A stretch of DNA of 5,416 nucleotides from Alphaproteobacteria bacterium (GTDB taxonomy: Bacteria; Pseudomonadota; Alphaproteobacteria; Sphingomonadales; Sphingomonadaceae): assembly GCA_018830415.1 (NCBI GenBank), contig JAHJSJ010000201.1, positions 1 to 5,416 on the forward strand, written 5' to 3'. Position 1 is the stretch's first letter. The number at the start of each line of letters is the position of its first letter. Of the stretch, positions 1 to 5,416 are shown in pieces. Under the pieces are notes generated by a model. It made no database searches, had not been told where the DNA came from, and was given only the letters and a program-made list of their open reading frames with translations. Made by a program: the position numbers and the translations under genes.

Positions 1-671
1 ATCGAAATCATGAACGCGCCAAAGAAGCCTTTGATAATCCATGCCCGCCAGTGTCTGGCGATCTGCGCACCATCCCACACCTCGCGCCCGATCACCCCGC
101 CGCCGAGCAGAAATACCCCGAAATGCCACGTGCCGTCGCGCGGGTTTACTAGATGCCGGTCGAGCCAGATAACGTAAGGAATCGAGAGTGTTACCAACGG
201 CAACACGGCGAAGGTCAGCACCTCCATCGCGAACAGGTACGACCCGTTCCAATACCACCGCGCGAGGCCGTAGAATGCCGCGAGCAGCGCCCATGTTGCC
301 CATAACCCGCACAATTTGACCACTGAAATCGGCAGAATTTCTGCCAGCGGTCGGGCCTGATCCCAGTCGATTCCGGTCGATGGCCGCCGGTGCACCTTGT
401 CGACCAGCACCGACCAAGCCACCATCGGCAGCGCGGTAAACACAATCGCGGCGAGCGCGGCGTAGGGGCCGGACAACACGCCCCGCGCGCCCGCCACACT
501 GCCCTGCAATCCCAAGGCATCGGCGATGTCAGGGTAGGATCGGCACAGCGCAATCCATACAAACAGGCCTGCAAGACCCGCCAATCCGACCCCAGTCGAA
601 ACATCGCTCGGCGGGAGGTTTGGCGGCGGCGCGCCGGGCGCAGTTGGACGGGGCGGACGCAGCGCTGTCAT
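1..671 (-). CDS. Multi-pass membrane protein, N-terminal part (runs off the left edge)
   Basis: An open frame of 223 complete codons reads from an ATG at 671 down to the window edge; an in-frame stop at 684-686 makes this the first ATG. The first ~25 residues are Pro/Ala-rich and probably cytosolic. Hydrophobic segments follow at about residues 27-43, 69-90, 116-137 and 145-170, and another starts near 211. Aromatic and charged stretches lie between them, for example RWYWNGSYLF (138-147) and IWLDRHLVNPRDGTWHFG (168-185). I see no soluble catalytic domain in the visible part. The sequence recalls large sphingomonad membrane proteins, some annotated as isoprenylcysteine carboxyl methyltransferase-like, but the methyltransferase signature would lie beyond the window, so this is a weak guess. 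It lies downstream of bamB on the same strand after a 158-bp gap and probably has its own promoter. I see no strong ribosome binding site. That it is a real gene is well supported by its hydrophobic pattern; the function is not. Confidence 0.8.
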   Translation of the reverse strand, partial: MTALRPPRPTAPGAPPPNLPPSDVSTGVGLAGLAGLFVWIALCRSYPDIADALGLQGSVAGARGVLSGPYAALAAIVFTALPMVAWSVLVDKVHRRPSTGIDWDQARPLAEILPISVVKLCGLWATWALLAAFYGLARWYWNGSYLFAMEVLTFAVLPLVTLSIPYVIWLDRHLVNPRDGTWHFGVFLLGGGVIGREVWDGAQIARHWRAWIIKGFFGAFMIS

Positions 672-707
672 AGTGCTGCGGCCCTACAGCATAAGGGTTA
701 ACGCCTT

Positions 708-717
708 GGTATATACC
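708..717 (-). promoter_or_regulatory. Possible -10 region, palindrome GGTATATACC
   Basis: A perfect 10-bp palindrome containing TATATA stands out as AT-rich in GC-rich surroundings. It lies 36 bases upstream of the membrane protein ATG at 671. It could be a sigma-70 type -10 element for that gene. I find no good TTGACA-like -35 box 16-18 bases further upstream; a TTGACC exists but is 24 bases away. An operator for a small dimeric regulator is an alternative reading. The assignment rests only on position and composition. Confidence 0.25.
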
Positions 718-751
718 GCCCAAAACCTGCCCAAAGGCGGGTCAAGGACGA

Positions 752-806
752 CCTAACCCCACCCTAACCGGGGTCTAGCAGGGGTCTAACCCGGGTCTAG
801 CCAGAA
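752..806. repeat. Degenerate 11-bp tandem repeat, about five units, between bamB and the membrane protein gene
   Basis: On the plus strand the units start at 752, 763, 774, 785 and 796, and each opens with YCTARCM: CCTAACC, CCTAACC, TCTAGCA, TCTAACC, TCTAGCC. The core GGGTCTA recurs at 771, 782 and 793, exactly 11 bases apart. The block starts 24 bases beyond the bamB stop codon and is non-coding. Eleven bases is close to one helical turn, so the units would face the same side of the DNA, but no binding protein can be named. It may equally be a slippage-derived minisatellite. Confidence 0.65.
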
Positions 807-829
807 TCCGCAAAAACCGCTGTTGGAAA

Positions 830-2176
830 TCAGCGCCAGGCGTGGATCGTGCCGCTATCGTCCAACAGATACAGATAGCCATCGGCGACCAACGGCGGCA
901 GGCTGACAGGCTGTCCAATGTCATCGAACAGCGCGGCCGAACCTTCGCCTGCGCTGATCTTCCACACTTCACCGCGCGAACTGGCGACCCACAATTGGCC
1001 GCCGGCCAGCACCGGCCCGGTCCAGAAGATCGGGTTTTCTTTCTTCTTCTCGTTCTTCCAGTGCTCCAGTTGGGTGATCCAGCGCACCCGGCCATTGGAA
1101 CGCGCAATCGCCAGCAGGCGCGCATCATCGGTCAGGGTGAAGATCCACTCGCCCGCAATTGCCGGGGTGGAAATGCCGGCCAGGTTCAGTTCCCAGATCC
1201 GCTGACCCGTTACCAGTTCATAGGCCGCCATCCGGCCGCCCTGCCCCAGCGCATAGACCCGGCCCGAATCGATGATCGGATCGGCATCAATGTCTGTCAC
1301 AGTGCCCACCGTGGTCGAGATATTGGTGCGCGCCAGCGCATCCGACCACAGCACGCGGCCATTTTCATAGCGATAGGCGGACAGTTCCCCGCTGGAATAT
1401 CCGGCGATCACCGTCCCCTGCCCGGCGGCAGGAGCAGCCACCCCGAACACGCCCGACTGCGTCGACGATCCGGATTCATCCCACACCAGCGAGCCATCGT
1501 TGATGTTCAACGAGATGACCAGATTATCCTGCGTCATCACGAACAATTGGCCAAAGGCGATCGTCGGCGATCCGCGGAGCGGGCCTGCTGGCTTGACCTT
1601 CCACAGCACTTCGCCGGTATCGGCGTTGATCGCCAGCACATCGCCAACGCCATTGGTGGCATAAAGCTTACCCGCTTCAAAGCTGACCCCGCCCCCGAAA
1701 GCAGAGGGTGTCTGATCCTTGGTCAGGTATTCATCGCCGCGGCTCCACAACCGCGCGCCGGTATTCTTGTCAAAGGCGGTAATCACGCCATCGGTGCCAA
1801 CCGCGAACAGCTTGTTACCGCCCACCACAGGGGCTGCGGCAAGGCGCATGCGGGTGGTCGACCCGGCAATCCTTGCGGTCCATGCCTTTGCCGGATTTTC
1901 CGCAAGGGCAAGATGGCCGTAGGACTTGCTCGCCGCGCCGCCGACCTGCGCCCATTCGGCATTGGCGCGTGCGGGCGGCAGCACCACGGTAATCCCGGCC
2001 AGCGCCGGATCAACCTCTGCCCCGCTTTCAATGCGTGAAAGGATGGGTGTGCGGTTGCCCACCGTTGGCGTGGTCTTGTCGCCCCCACCGCCGAACAACC
2101 CGCCCTTGCAGCCAGTCAGCCCCATCGCCAGAATGCCCGCCAGCAAAGCGGCGCGTGCAATTTTCGTATTTGTCAT
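830..2176 (-). CDS. bamB: Outer-membrane protein assembly factor BamB (PQQ-like beta-propeller lipoprotein)
   Basis: Encodes 448 residues from the ATG at 2176. In the family, BamB is a periplasm-facing outer-membrane lipoprotein that helps the BamA complex fold beta-barrel proteins. The N-terminus is a lipoprotein signal: basic MTNTKIAR, a hydrophobic stretch, then the lipobox LTGC (20-23), which makes Cys23 the lipidated residue. Lys24 at +2 fits outer-membrane sorting. A Gly-rich linker (25-32) follows. Propeller blades show the usual strand-turn-strand pattern ending in Trp: KLFAVGTDGVITAFD..LW (122-144), LYATNGVGDVLAIN..LW (171-192), LFVMTQDN..VW (211-232), then blades near 255-277, 307-328, 344-366, 394-405 and 434-447, about eight in all. 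It is longer than E. coli BamB (392 residues), as I recall for alphaproteobacterial homologues. A frame-open upstream ATG at 2224 would add 16 residues before the signal peptide and overlap the preceding gene, so it is rejected. The gene begins 25 bases after the YfgM-like stop and is probably co-transcribed with it. Confidence 0.93.
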   Translation of the reverse strand: MTNTKIARAALLAGILAMGLTGCKGGLFGGGGDKTTPTVGNRTPILSRIESGAEVDPALAGITVVLPPARANAEWAQVGGAASKSYGHLALAENPAKAWTARIAGSTTRMRLAAAPVVGGNKLFAVGTDGVITAFDKNTGARLWSRGDEYLTKDQTPSAFGGGVSFEAGKLYATNGVGDVLAINADTGEVLWKVKPAGPLRGSPTIAFGQLFVMTQDNLVISLNINDGSLVWDESGSSTQSGVFGVAAPAAGQGTVIAGYSSGELSAYRYENGRVLWSDALARTNISTTVGTVTDIDADPIIDSGRVYALGQGGRMAAYELVTGQRIWELNLAGISTPAIAGEWIFTLTDDARLLAIARSNGRVRWITQLEHWKNEKKKENPIFWTGPVLAGGQLWVASSRGEVWKISAGEGSAALFDDIGQPVSLPPLVADGYLYLLDDSGTIHAWR

Positions 2177-2201
2177 AACCGTCCGTTTCAACCCTAACCC
2201 G

Positions 2202-2981
2202 TTAATTGGCGACAACTGCGCCATTCCCCTCGGATACGATCACGCCTTCATCCTTGAGCAATTTGTCGACATCCACAATCGCATCCACGCCCAGCAGTCC
2301 AGCCATCTGGCGCGCGCGCGATCGCAGCGTTTCGGGCTGTTCTTCGTCCTTGGCAATTTCGGCAAACAGCTTCCCGGCTTCAGCCCGGTTGCCGCTTTCC
2401 AGATGCGCCATCGCCACCAGTTCCCCGGCGCTGCCGAACCACGGATTGCCGGGCTTGGAGAGGTCGCCAAGCTGCGCGATGACATCGGCGGGCTTCATCG
2501 TGTCGAAATTGGTGCTGACATCGCGCACCCGCGCCAGATCGCGCAGCGCAGGCGGCGCATCGGCGTCTGCGGCGATTGCCTTGAACAAAGCGGTCGCCTT
2601 GGCCGTATCGCCTTGTTCCAGCGCCGCGCCCGCCTGCACAAACCGCGCAGCGGTGCGCGCGCCCGTTGACGATCCATCGGCCAGCAACGGCGCAACCTTG
2701 TCACCGGCCGCCTTGAAATCGCCTTGATCGGCAGAATCGAGCGCTGAAATCAGCGTTTCGGATTGCGATTCCAGTTCACCTTGACGGTAGTTGTCCCACG
2801 CCAGATAGGCACCAAGGCCAGCAACCAGCAGGATGATCCCGCCCAGCAGTTTGGCCCCGTGGTTCTTGAAGAAATCGAGCACGGCATCTTCGCGCACAGC
2901 CTCGTCAATCTCACGGATCAGGACTTCATCCTCGGCTGAAGCCGCCGGGACAGAAGGGGTATTGGTCGGGATGCGCGCCAC
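2202..2981 (-). CDS. YfgM-like tetratricopeptide protein with one membrane anchor
   Basis: Encodes 259 residues from a GTG start at 2981 (the + strand reads CAC at 2979-2981). A GAGGA ribosome binding site lies 11 bases upstream, which supports this start. Residues 1-40 are cytosolic and acidic (EDEVLIREIDEAVREDAV). A transmembrane segment spans about 44-62 (KLLGGIILLVAGLGAYLAW), followed by a periplasmic helical domain. There, helix pairs of TPR type are visible: GARTAARFVQAGAALEQGD (107-125), then KATALFKAIAAD, ALRDLARVRDV and ELVAMAHLESGNRAEAGKLF (187-206). This layout matches the YfgM/TPR_21 family, which in E. coli associates with SecYEG and periplasmic chaperones and is encoded directly upstream of bamB. 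The same order is seen here with a 25-bp gap, which strengthens both calls. The substrate role in this organism is inferred. The C-terminus (GVIVSEGNGAVVAN) is not part of a clear repeat. Confidence 0.88.
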   Translation of the reverse strand: MARIPTNTPSVPAASAEDEVLIREIDEAVREDAVLDFFKNHGAKLLGGIILLVAGLGAYLAWDNYRQGELESQSETLISALDSADQGDFKAAGDKVAPLLADGSSTGARTAARFVQAGAALEQGDTAKATALFKAIAADADAPPALRDLARVRDVSTNFDTMKPADVIAQLGDLSKPGNPWFGSAGELVAMAHLESGNRAEAGKLFAEIAKDEEQPETLRSRARQMAGLLGVDAIVDVDKLLKDEGVIVSEGNGAVVAN

Positions 2982-3158
2982 CGGGCCTGTGTTCCTCGTT
3001 CAAGAATTGTCTTGCGCTTTGGCAAGCAGATCAGTGCGGCTCTTTAGGCAGGTGCCGCGCTGCGCGCAATGGCGGCGATGCGGCGATGCCCAGTGCCATG
3101 TGCCAGTGCCGTGCTGATGTGGCGCAGGCGATTTGAACCGGGGATGAAGCACGCCGCG
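2982..3158. other. Spacer between the glycosyltransferase and the YfgM-like gene; probable promoter region of yfgM-bamB
   Basis: The 177 bases hold no credible gene. Near the YfgM start is its GAGGA ribosome binding site. Further upstream on the minus strand are a TTGCCA (possible -35) and AT-richer bases near 3001-3010, but no convincing -10 at the right spacing. A small inverted repeat CTTGC/GCAAG sits at 3011-3015 and 3022-3026. The half nearest the glycosyltransferase is low-complexity: GCGGCGAT occurs twice in tandem (3072-3087) and CAGTGCC twice 13 bases apart (3091 and 3104). I see no hairpin with a T-run that would terminate the upstream glycosyltransferase transcript, so read-through into yfgM-bamB is possible. 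Confidence 0.4.
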
Positions 3159-4325
3159 TCACAGCCCGCGCCCCATCGCATCGCCATAGACCGCGCGGTA
3201 ACGGGCGAACATGGCGGCAAAATCATATTGCTCGCGCGCCTTGGCCTGATTGGCCGCGCCAATCCGGGCGCGCAGGTCCGCATCTGCGGCAAGTTGGCTA
3301 AGCGCTACGCGCAGCGACTGCGCGGAGCCGGGGGCGGTGATAAATGCCTGATTGGCTTCGCCCACCATCACCCGGATATCCCCGACATCGGGCGCAGCCA
3401 CAGGCAGCGCGGCGGCCATGGCTTCGACCACGGAAAGCGGAAATTGTTCGGACGCTGACGACAGCGCAAAAATGTCGAACAGCCCGATAATGCTCGCAGG
3501 ATCGGCCACCGCGCCGGGCAGGTGCACCCGGTGGCTGATGGCGTGGGCTTTGGCGGCGGCAAGGATAGCCTCACGCTCCGGCCCTTCGCCGCAGATGACC
3601 AGATGCCATTCGTCCGGCAAACCCGCCACCGCCTCAACCAGCAGCGGCAATTGCTTGACCGCGCGCAGACCCGCCAGCGTGCCAACCCAGCGCTGGCCTG
3701 CGCCTTTTTCCAGCGGCAGGGCGCGCGGCTGGGGCGGTTTGGCAAAGGCGGCGGTGTCGATCCCGTTGCCGATCCGCTCCACCCTGGCGCGCGGCTGGTG
3801 CCACACTTCCAGAGCGATGCGTTCCAGCCCGGTGCTGGGCACGATCACGCAGGCCGCGCCCGACAATGCCGCACGGCGATAAAAGTTGCGGGAACGCTTT
3901 AGCCCGTGCGCCTCATCCTCGTTGAACCCATCCTCGTGATGCACCAGCGGGGGCAGACCCATTGCGCGCGCGAAGGCGCGGTGCGCCATCACCACATCCA
4001 TCGCGCCCCAGTTATAGGTGCAGATCAGGTCGTATGGCTTCAGCGCTGTGGCAATCCCCGCCAGCCGCCCCGGCGTGGGCCAGCCGGTCAGCGCGGGGAA
4101 ATCATCGGGAAAGCTGGCCTTGATGCGGGTATCGATCAGCGCGCGTGCGCCCATCGCTTCGGGTTGGGCTGATACCACCACGTGTTCCAGCGCCGCGCCA
4201 AACGCATTCATCAACCGGGCGCAGCGCACTTCCTTGCCCCCGGCCGCGAACGTCGAATGGCAATGAAGAATACGGGGAAGAATACGGGGAAGAATGCGGG
4301 GCGGCACGGCGGACGCTGTGGTCAT
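3159..4325 (-). CDS. GT4-type glycosyltransferase (GT-B fold)
   Basis: Encodes 388 residues, a normal length for a two-domain GT-B enzyme that moves a sugar from a nucleotide-sugar to an acceptor. The N-terminal acceptor domain starts with ILHCHSTFAAGGKE (19-32), carrying the Gly-Gly-Lys loop typical after the first strand, and includes VHHEDGFNEDEA (128-139). The linker has VPSTGLERI and RIGNGID (184-190). The C-terminal donor domain shows VGTLAGLRAVKQ (214-225; Arg221 and Lys224 are likely phosphate contacts), LVICGEGPE (242-250), and the EX7E motif Glu293...Glu301 within SASEQFPLSVVEAMA, which binds the nucleotide-sugar. There is no signal peptide or membrane segment, so it should act at the cytoplasmic face. 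Its ATG overlaps the hydrolase TGA in an ATGA junction, implying translational coupling. An in-frame triplicated PRIL lies at residues 9-20. The sugar and acceptor cannot be told; a role in exopolysaccharide, lipopolysaccharide or glycolipid synthesis is possible. Confidence 0.9.
   Translation of the reverse strand: MTTASAVPPRILPRILPRILHCHSTFAAGGKEVRCARLMNAFGAALEHVVVSAQPEAMGARALIDTRIKASFPDDFPALTGWPTPGRLAGIATALKPYDLICTYNWGAMDVVMAHRAFARAMGLPPLVHHEDGFNEDEAHGLKRSRNFYRRAALSGAACVIVPSTGLERIALEVWHQPRARVERIGNGIDTAAFAKPPQPRALPLEKGAGQRWVGTLAGLRAVKQLPLLVEAVAGLPDEWHLVICGEGPEREAILAAAKAHAISHRVHLPGAVADPASIIGLFDIFALSSASEQFPLSVVEAMAAALPVAAPDVGDIRVMVGEANQAFITAPGSAQSLRVALSQLAADADLRARIGAANQAKAREQYDFAAMFARYRAVYGDAMGRGL
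4265..4300. repeat. Three tandem copies of a 12-bp unit inside the glycosyltransferase gene
   Basis: The plus-strand units GAAGAATACGGG at 4265-4276 and 4277-4288 are identical, and the third, GAAGAATGCGGG at 4289-4300, differs by one base. Because 12 is a multiple of three, the array stays in frame and encodes PRIL three times at residues 9-20 of the glycosyltransferase. Near-identity at the DNA level points to recent slippage or duplication. The copy nearest the downstream coding sequence merges into ILHCHS, the likely first beta strand of the fold, so the others are probably extra. Confidence 0.9.
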
Positions 4326-5188
4326 TCAACCCCGCCCAGCAGCGCGTTGATTGCCGCGCGCACCTCCGGTTCGTCCAAGGTCGGGGCATGGCCCACACGC
4401 GGCACCGTAATCGTGGTCATCGCCGGATTGCGCGCCGCCATCTGCTTGACCGTTTCCGCGCTCAACAGATCGGACAATCCGCCGCGCACCAACAGCATCG
4501 GCACGCCGCGCAACGCCTCAAACGCCAGCCACAGGTTGGGCGGGGCGGCGTTGCCGGGTTTGGCGAAAGGTTCGGCAATCGCCATGTCGTAATCAAAGCC
4601 GATGCGCCCGTTCTGGGTGACGACCATCGTGCGCTTGGCCATTTCGAGCCATTGGTCGAGCGTGTAATCGGGAGCTGCCGCCGAATGGGCATCAGCCAGC
4701 CCGCGCGCGGCGTGCACCCAGGTGGGGTAGCTGCGCCCTTGCCCGACATAGCCCGAAATCCGCGCAAGGCCGCTCGCGTCAACCTCTGGCCCGATATCGT
4801 TCATCACCACCGCCGCCATGCGCCCCGGTTGGGCGTACGCCATCAGCATCGTCATCAAACCGCCCATCGACGTGCCGATTGCGATGAAACGGGCGATGCC
4901 CTGTTCGGCCAGCAGCTTTTCCACATCCGCGACATAGGTGGTGGGGGTGTAGGTATCGGAATCGGGCGCATAATCGCTCTGCCCGCGCCCGCGCATTTCG
5001 GGCACGATCACCCGGCGGGTAGCGGCAAGTTCGTCTGCCAGCCCGGCAAAATCGCGGGCATTGCGGGTCAGGCCATGCATGCACAGCACCGGCAGCGCCG
5101 TGCCCCCCTCAGGCCCCGGATAATTGCGGTAATGCAGGGTGAGCCCGTCGCTGCTGTCCCAGAAGCGATCTTCGTATTGTGCAGCCAT
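4322..5188 (-). CDS. Alpha/beta-fold hydrolase
   Basis: Encodes 288 residues from the ATG at 5188, a typical length for a single-domain alpha/beta hydrolase. Seen in order: a first beta hairpin DGLTLHYRNYPG (14-25); the oxyanion-hole motif HGLTRN (38-43); EMRGRGQSD (64-72), the usual loop after strand 4; the nucleophile elbow GTSMGG with Ser107 (105-110); a helical cap region (about 135-225); GGLSD with the probable acid Asp240; and VGHAPTLDEP with the catalytic His267. The triad is complete, so it should be active as an esterase, lactonase or similar hydrolase; the substrate is unknown. It has no signal peptide and is probably cytoplasmic. An in-frame ATG at 5293 would add 35 residues of unrelated character and overlap the selO start, so 5188 is preferred; an AAAGGG lies about 13 bases upstream of it. 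The stop overlaps the glycosyltransferase ATG by four bases, which ties the two genes into one unit. Confidence 0.9.
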   Translation of the reverse strand: MAAQYEDRFWDSSDGLTLHYRNYPGPEGGTALPVLCMHGLTRNARDFAGLADELAATRRVIVPEMRGRGQSDYAPDSDTYTPTTYVADVEKLLAEQGIARFIAIGTSMGGLMTMLMAYAQPGRMAAVVMNDIGPEVDASGLARISGYVGQGRSYPTWVHAARGLADAHSAAAPDYTLDQWLEMAKRTMVVTQNGRIGFDYDMAIAEPFAKPGNAAPPNLWLAFEALRGVPMLLVRGGLSDLLSAETVKQMAARNPAMTTITVPRVGHAPTLDEPEVRAAINALLGGVE

Positions 5189-5272
5189 GAACGGCGTAAT
5201 CCCTTTGGTCGTTGTTTGCCAAGCTGGCGGGCGCAGCTTGCGCCCCGCTGTGCTTGCCCCCACTATCGCGGG
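5189..5272. promoter_or_regulatory. Divergent intergenic region with a 7-bp inverted repeat
   Basis: The 84 bases separate the starts of the hydrolase (minus) and selO (plus), so both promoters should lie here or reach into the neighbouring genes. A perfect inverted repeat, CAAGCTG at 5220-5226 and CAGCTTG at 5234-5240 with a 7-base spacer, sits near the middle. It could be an operator or a hairpin. A weak plus-strand promoter can be drawn, TTGCGC (5238-5243) and ACTATC (5262-5267) 18 bases apart. It would start transcription near the selO ATG, which has no clear ribosome binding site, so a leaderless or near-leaderless transcript is possible. These elements are suggestive only. Confidence 0.4.
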
Positions 5273-5416
5273 ATGAGCGAGCCTGTGCAACACCCCGATT
5301 GGGCCAAAGACTATTGCCCTGACCCAGCCATCCTCGAATTGGCAGACTGGCTGGGCGATCCTGTCGTCCCGGCGGACTTTCCTGATACCCGAATCAGGTT
5401 CCGCAATGATCGAGCA
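5273..5416 (+). CDS. selO: Protein adenylyltransferase SelO (YdiU family), N-terminal fragment cut by the window edge
   Basis: The first 48 codons are open and continue past the right edge. The start ATG at 5273 has no competing upstream in-frame ATG within the spacer; the sequence before it (CGCGGG) is only a weak ribosome binding site. The visible peptide contains YCPDPAILELADWLGDPVVP (14-33) followed by ADFPDTRIRFRNDRA (34-48). The DFP-x-T-x-xRFRNDRA pattern matches what I recall of the N-terminus of alphaproteobacterial SelO proteins. Family members have a pseudokinase fold and transfer AMP from ATP to Ser, Thr or Tyr of target proteins, linked in E. coli and eukaryotes to redox homeostasis. 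The catalytic residues are beyond the window and cannot be checked. The gene is divergent from the hydrolase, and nothing here shows a functional link between them. Confidence 0.7.
   Translation, partial: MSEPVQHPDWAKDYCPDPAILELADWLGDPVVPADFPDTRIRFRNDRA

Noticed and set aside
215..604. A 129-codon minus-strand frame rich in Arg, Cys and Trp.
   Set aside because: It overlaps the membrane protein gene in another frame. The frame starting at 671 gives a coherent hydrophobic pattern and this one does not.
725..742. Hairpin ACCTGCC-CAAA-GGCGGGT as a terminator for bamB.
   Set aside because: On the minus strand, where bamB is transcribed, the stem has a C:A mismatch and only four T follow before GGG. 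It is too weak to call.
842..2038. A 398-codon open frame on the plus strand opposite bamB.
   Set aside because: It is antisense to a gene with a clear lipobox and eight propeller blades. Its composition (rich in Arg, His, Gln, Pro) is what GC-rich antisense frames produce, and it shows no domain.
2177..2224. N-terminal extension of BamB from the ATG at 2224.
   Set aside because: It would put 16 residues before an otherwise standard lipoprotein signal peptide and overlap the YfgM-like coding end.
3121..3141. GGTTCAAATC on the minus strand, resembling a tRNA T-loop.
   Set aside because: The flanking bases do not form a T stem, and no anticodon arm, D arm or acceptor stem can be drawn around it.
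3044..3292. An 82-codon minus-strand frame spanning the glycosyltransferase end and the spacer.
   Set aside because: Most of it overlaps the glycosyltransferase in another frame, it has no recognisable domain, and its tail is encoded by the low-complexity spacer.
3352..3882. A 176-codon plus-strand frame opposite the glycosyltransferase.
   Set aside because: It is antisense to a gene with intact GT-B motifs and has a Ser/Ala/Arg-rich composition with no domain.
5189..5293. N-terminal extension of the hydrolase from the ATG at 5293.
   Set aside because: The 35 extra residues show no signal peptide or fold-related pattern and would overlap the selO start; homology-like sequence begins just after the ATG at 5188.

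Overview
The window is GC-rich, densely coded DNA with alphaproteobacterial character. The protein sequences and the BamB/YfgM gene pair suggest a member of the Sphingomonadales. That placement rests on recalled family resemblance, not on a search. I see no mobile element, CRISPR array, rRNA or tRNA.

Layout. Positions 1-671 (minus) hold the N-terminal 223 residues of a multi-pass membrane protein that runs off the left edge. Positions 672-829 are a spacer with a degenerate 11-bp repeat and a possible promoter. Positions 830-2176 (minus) encode a BamB-type outer-membrane lipoprotein with about eight PQQ-like propeller blades. Positions 2202-2981 (minus) encode a YfgM-like protein with one membrane anchor, directly upstream of bamB. 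Positions 2982-3158 are a spacer. Positions 3159-4325 (minus) encode a GT-B (GT4-type) glycosyltransferase. Its start overlaps by four bases the stop of an alpha/beta hydrolase gene at 4322-5188 (minus). An 84-bp divergent spacer follows. At 5273 a plus-strand gene begins that looks like the N-terminus of SelO (protein adenylyltransferase) and runs off the right edge.

How the genes fit together. YfgM-like plus BamB is a recognised envelope-biogenesis pair: YfgM works with the SecYEG translocon and periplasmic chaperones, and BamB is a lipoprotein of the outer-membrane beta-barrel assembly machine. The hydrolase and glycosyltransferase form a second, translationally coupled unit of unknown substrate. 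SelO is a stress-related pseudokinase-fold AMPylase and is divergently transcribed.

This is mostly ordinary chromosomal housekeeping DNA, and I did not find a convincing new biological system. The points most worth a second look are a 12-bp in-frame repeat that triplicates a PRIL motif at the start of the glycosyltransferase, the 11-bp-period repeat downstream of bamB, the absence of der directly after bamB, and an inverted repeat in the divergent selO/hydrolase spacer.
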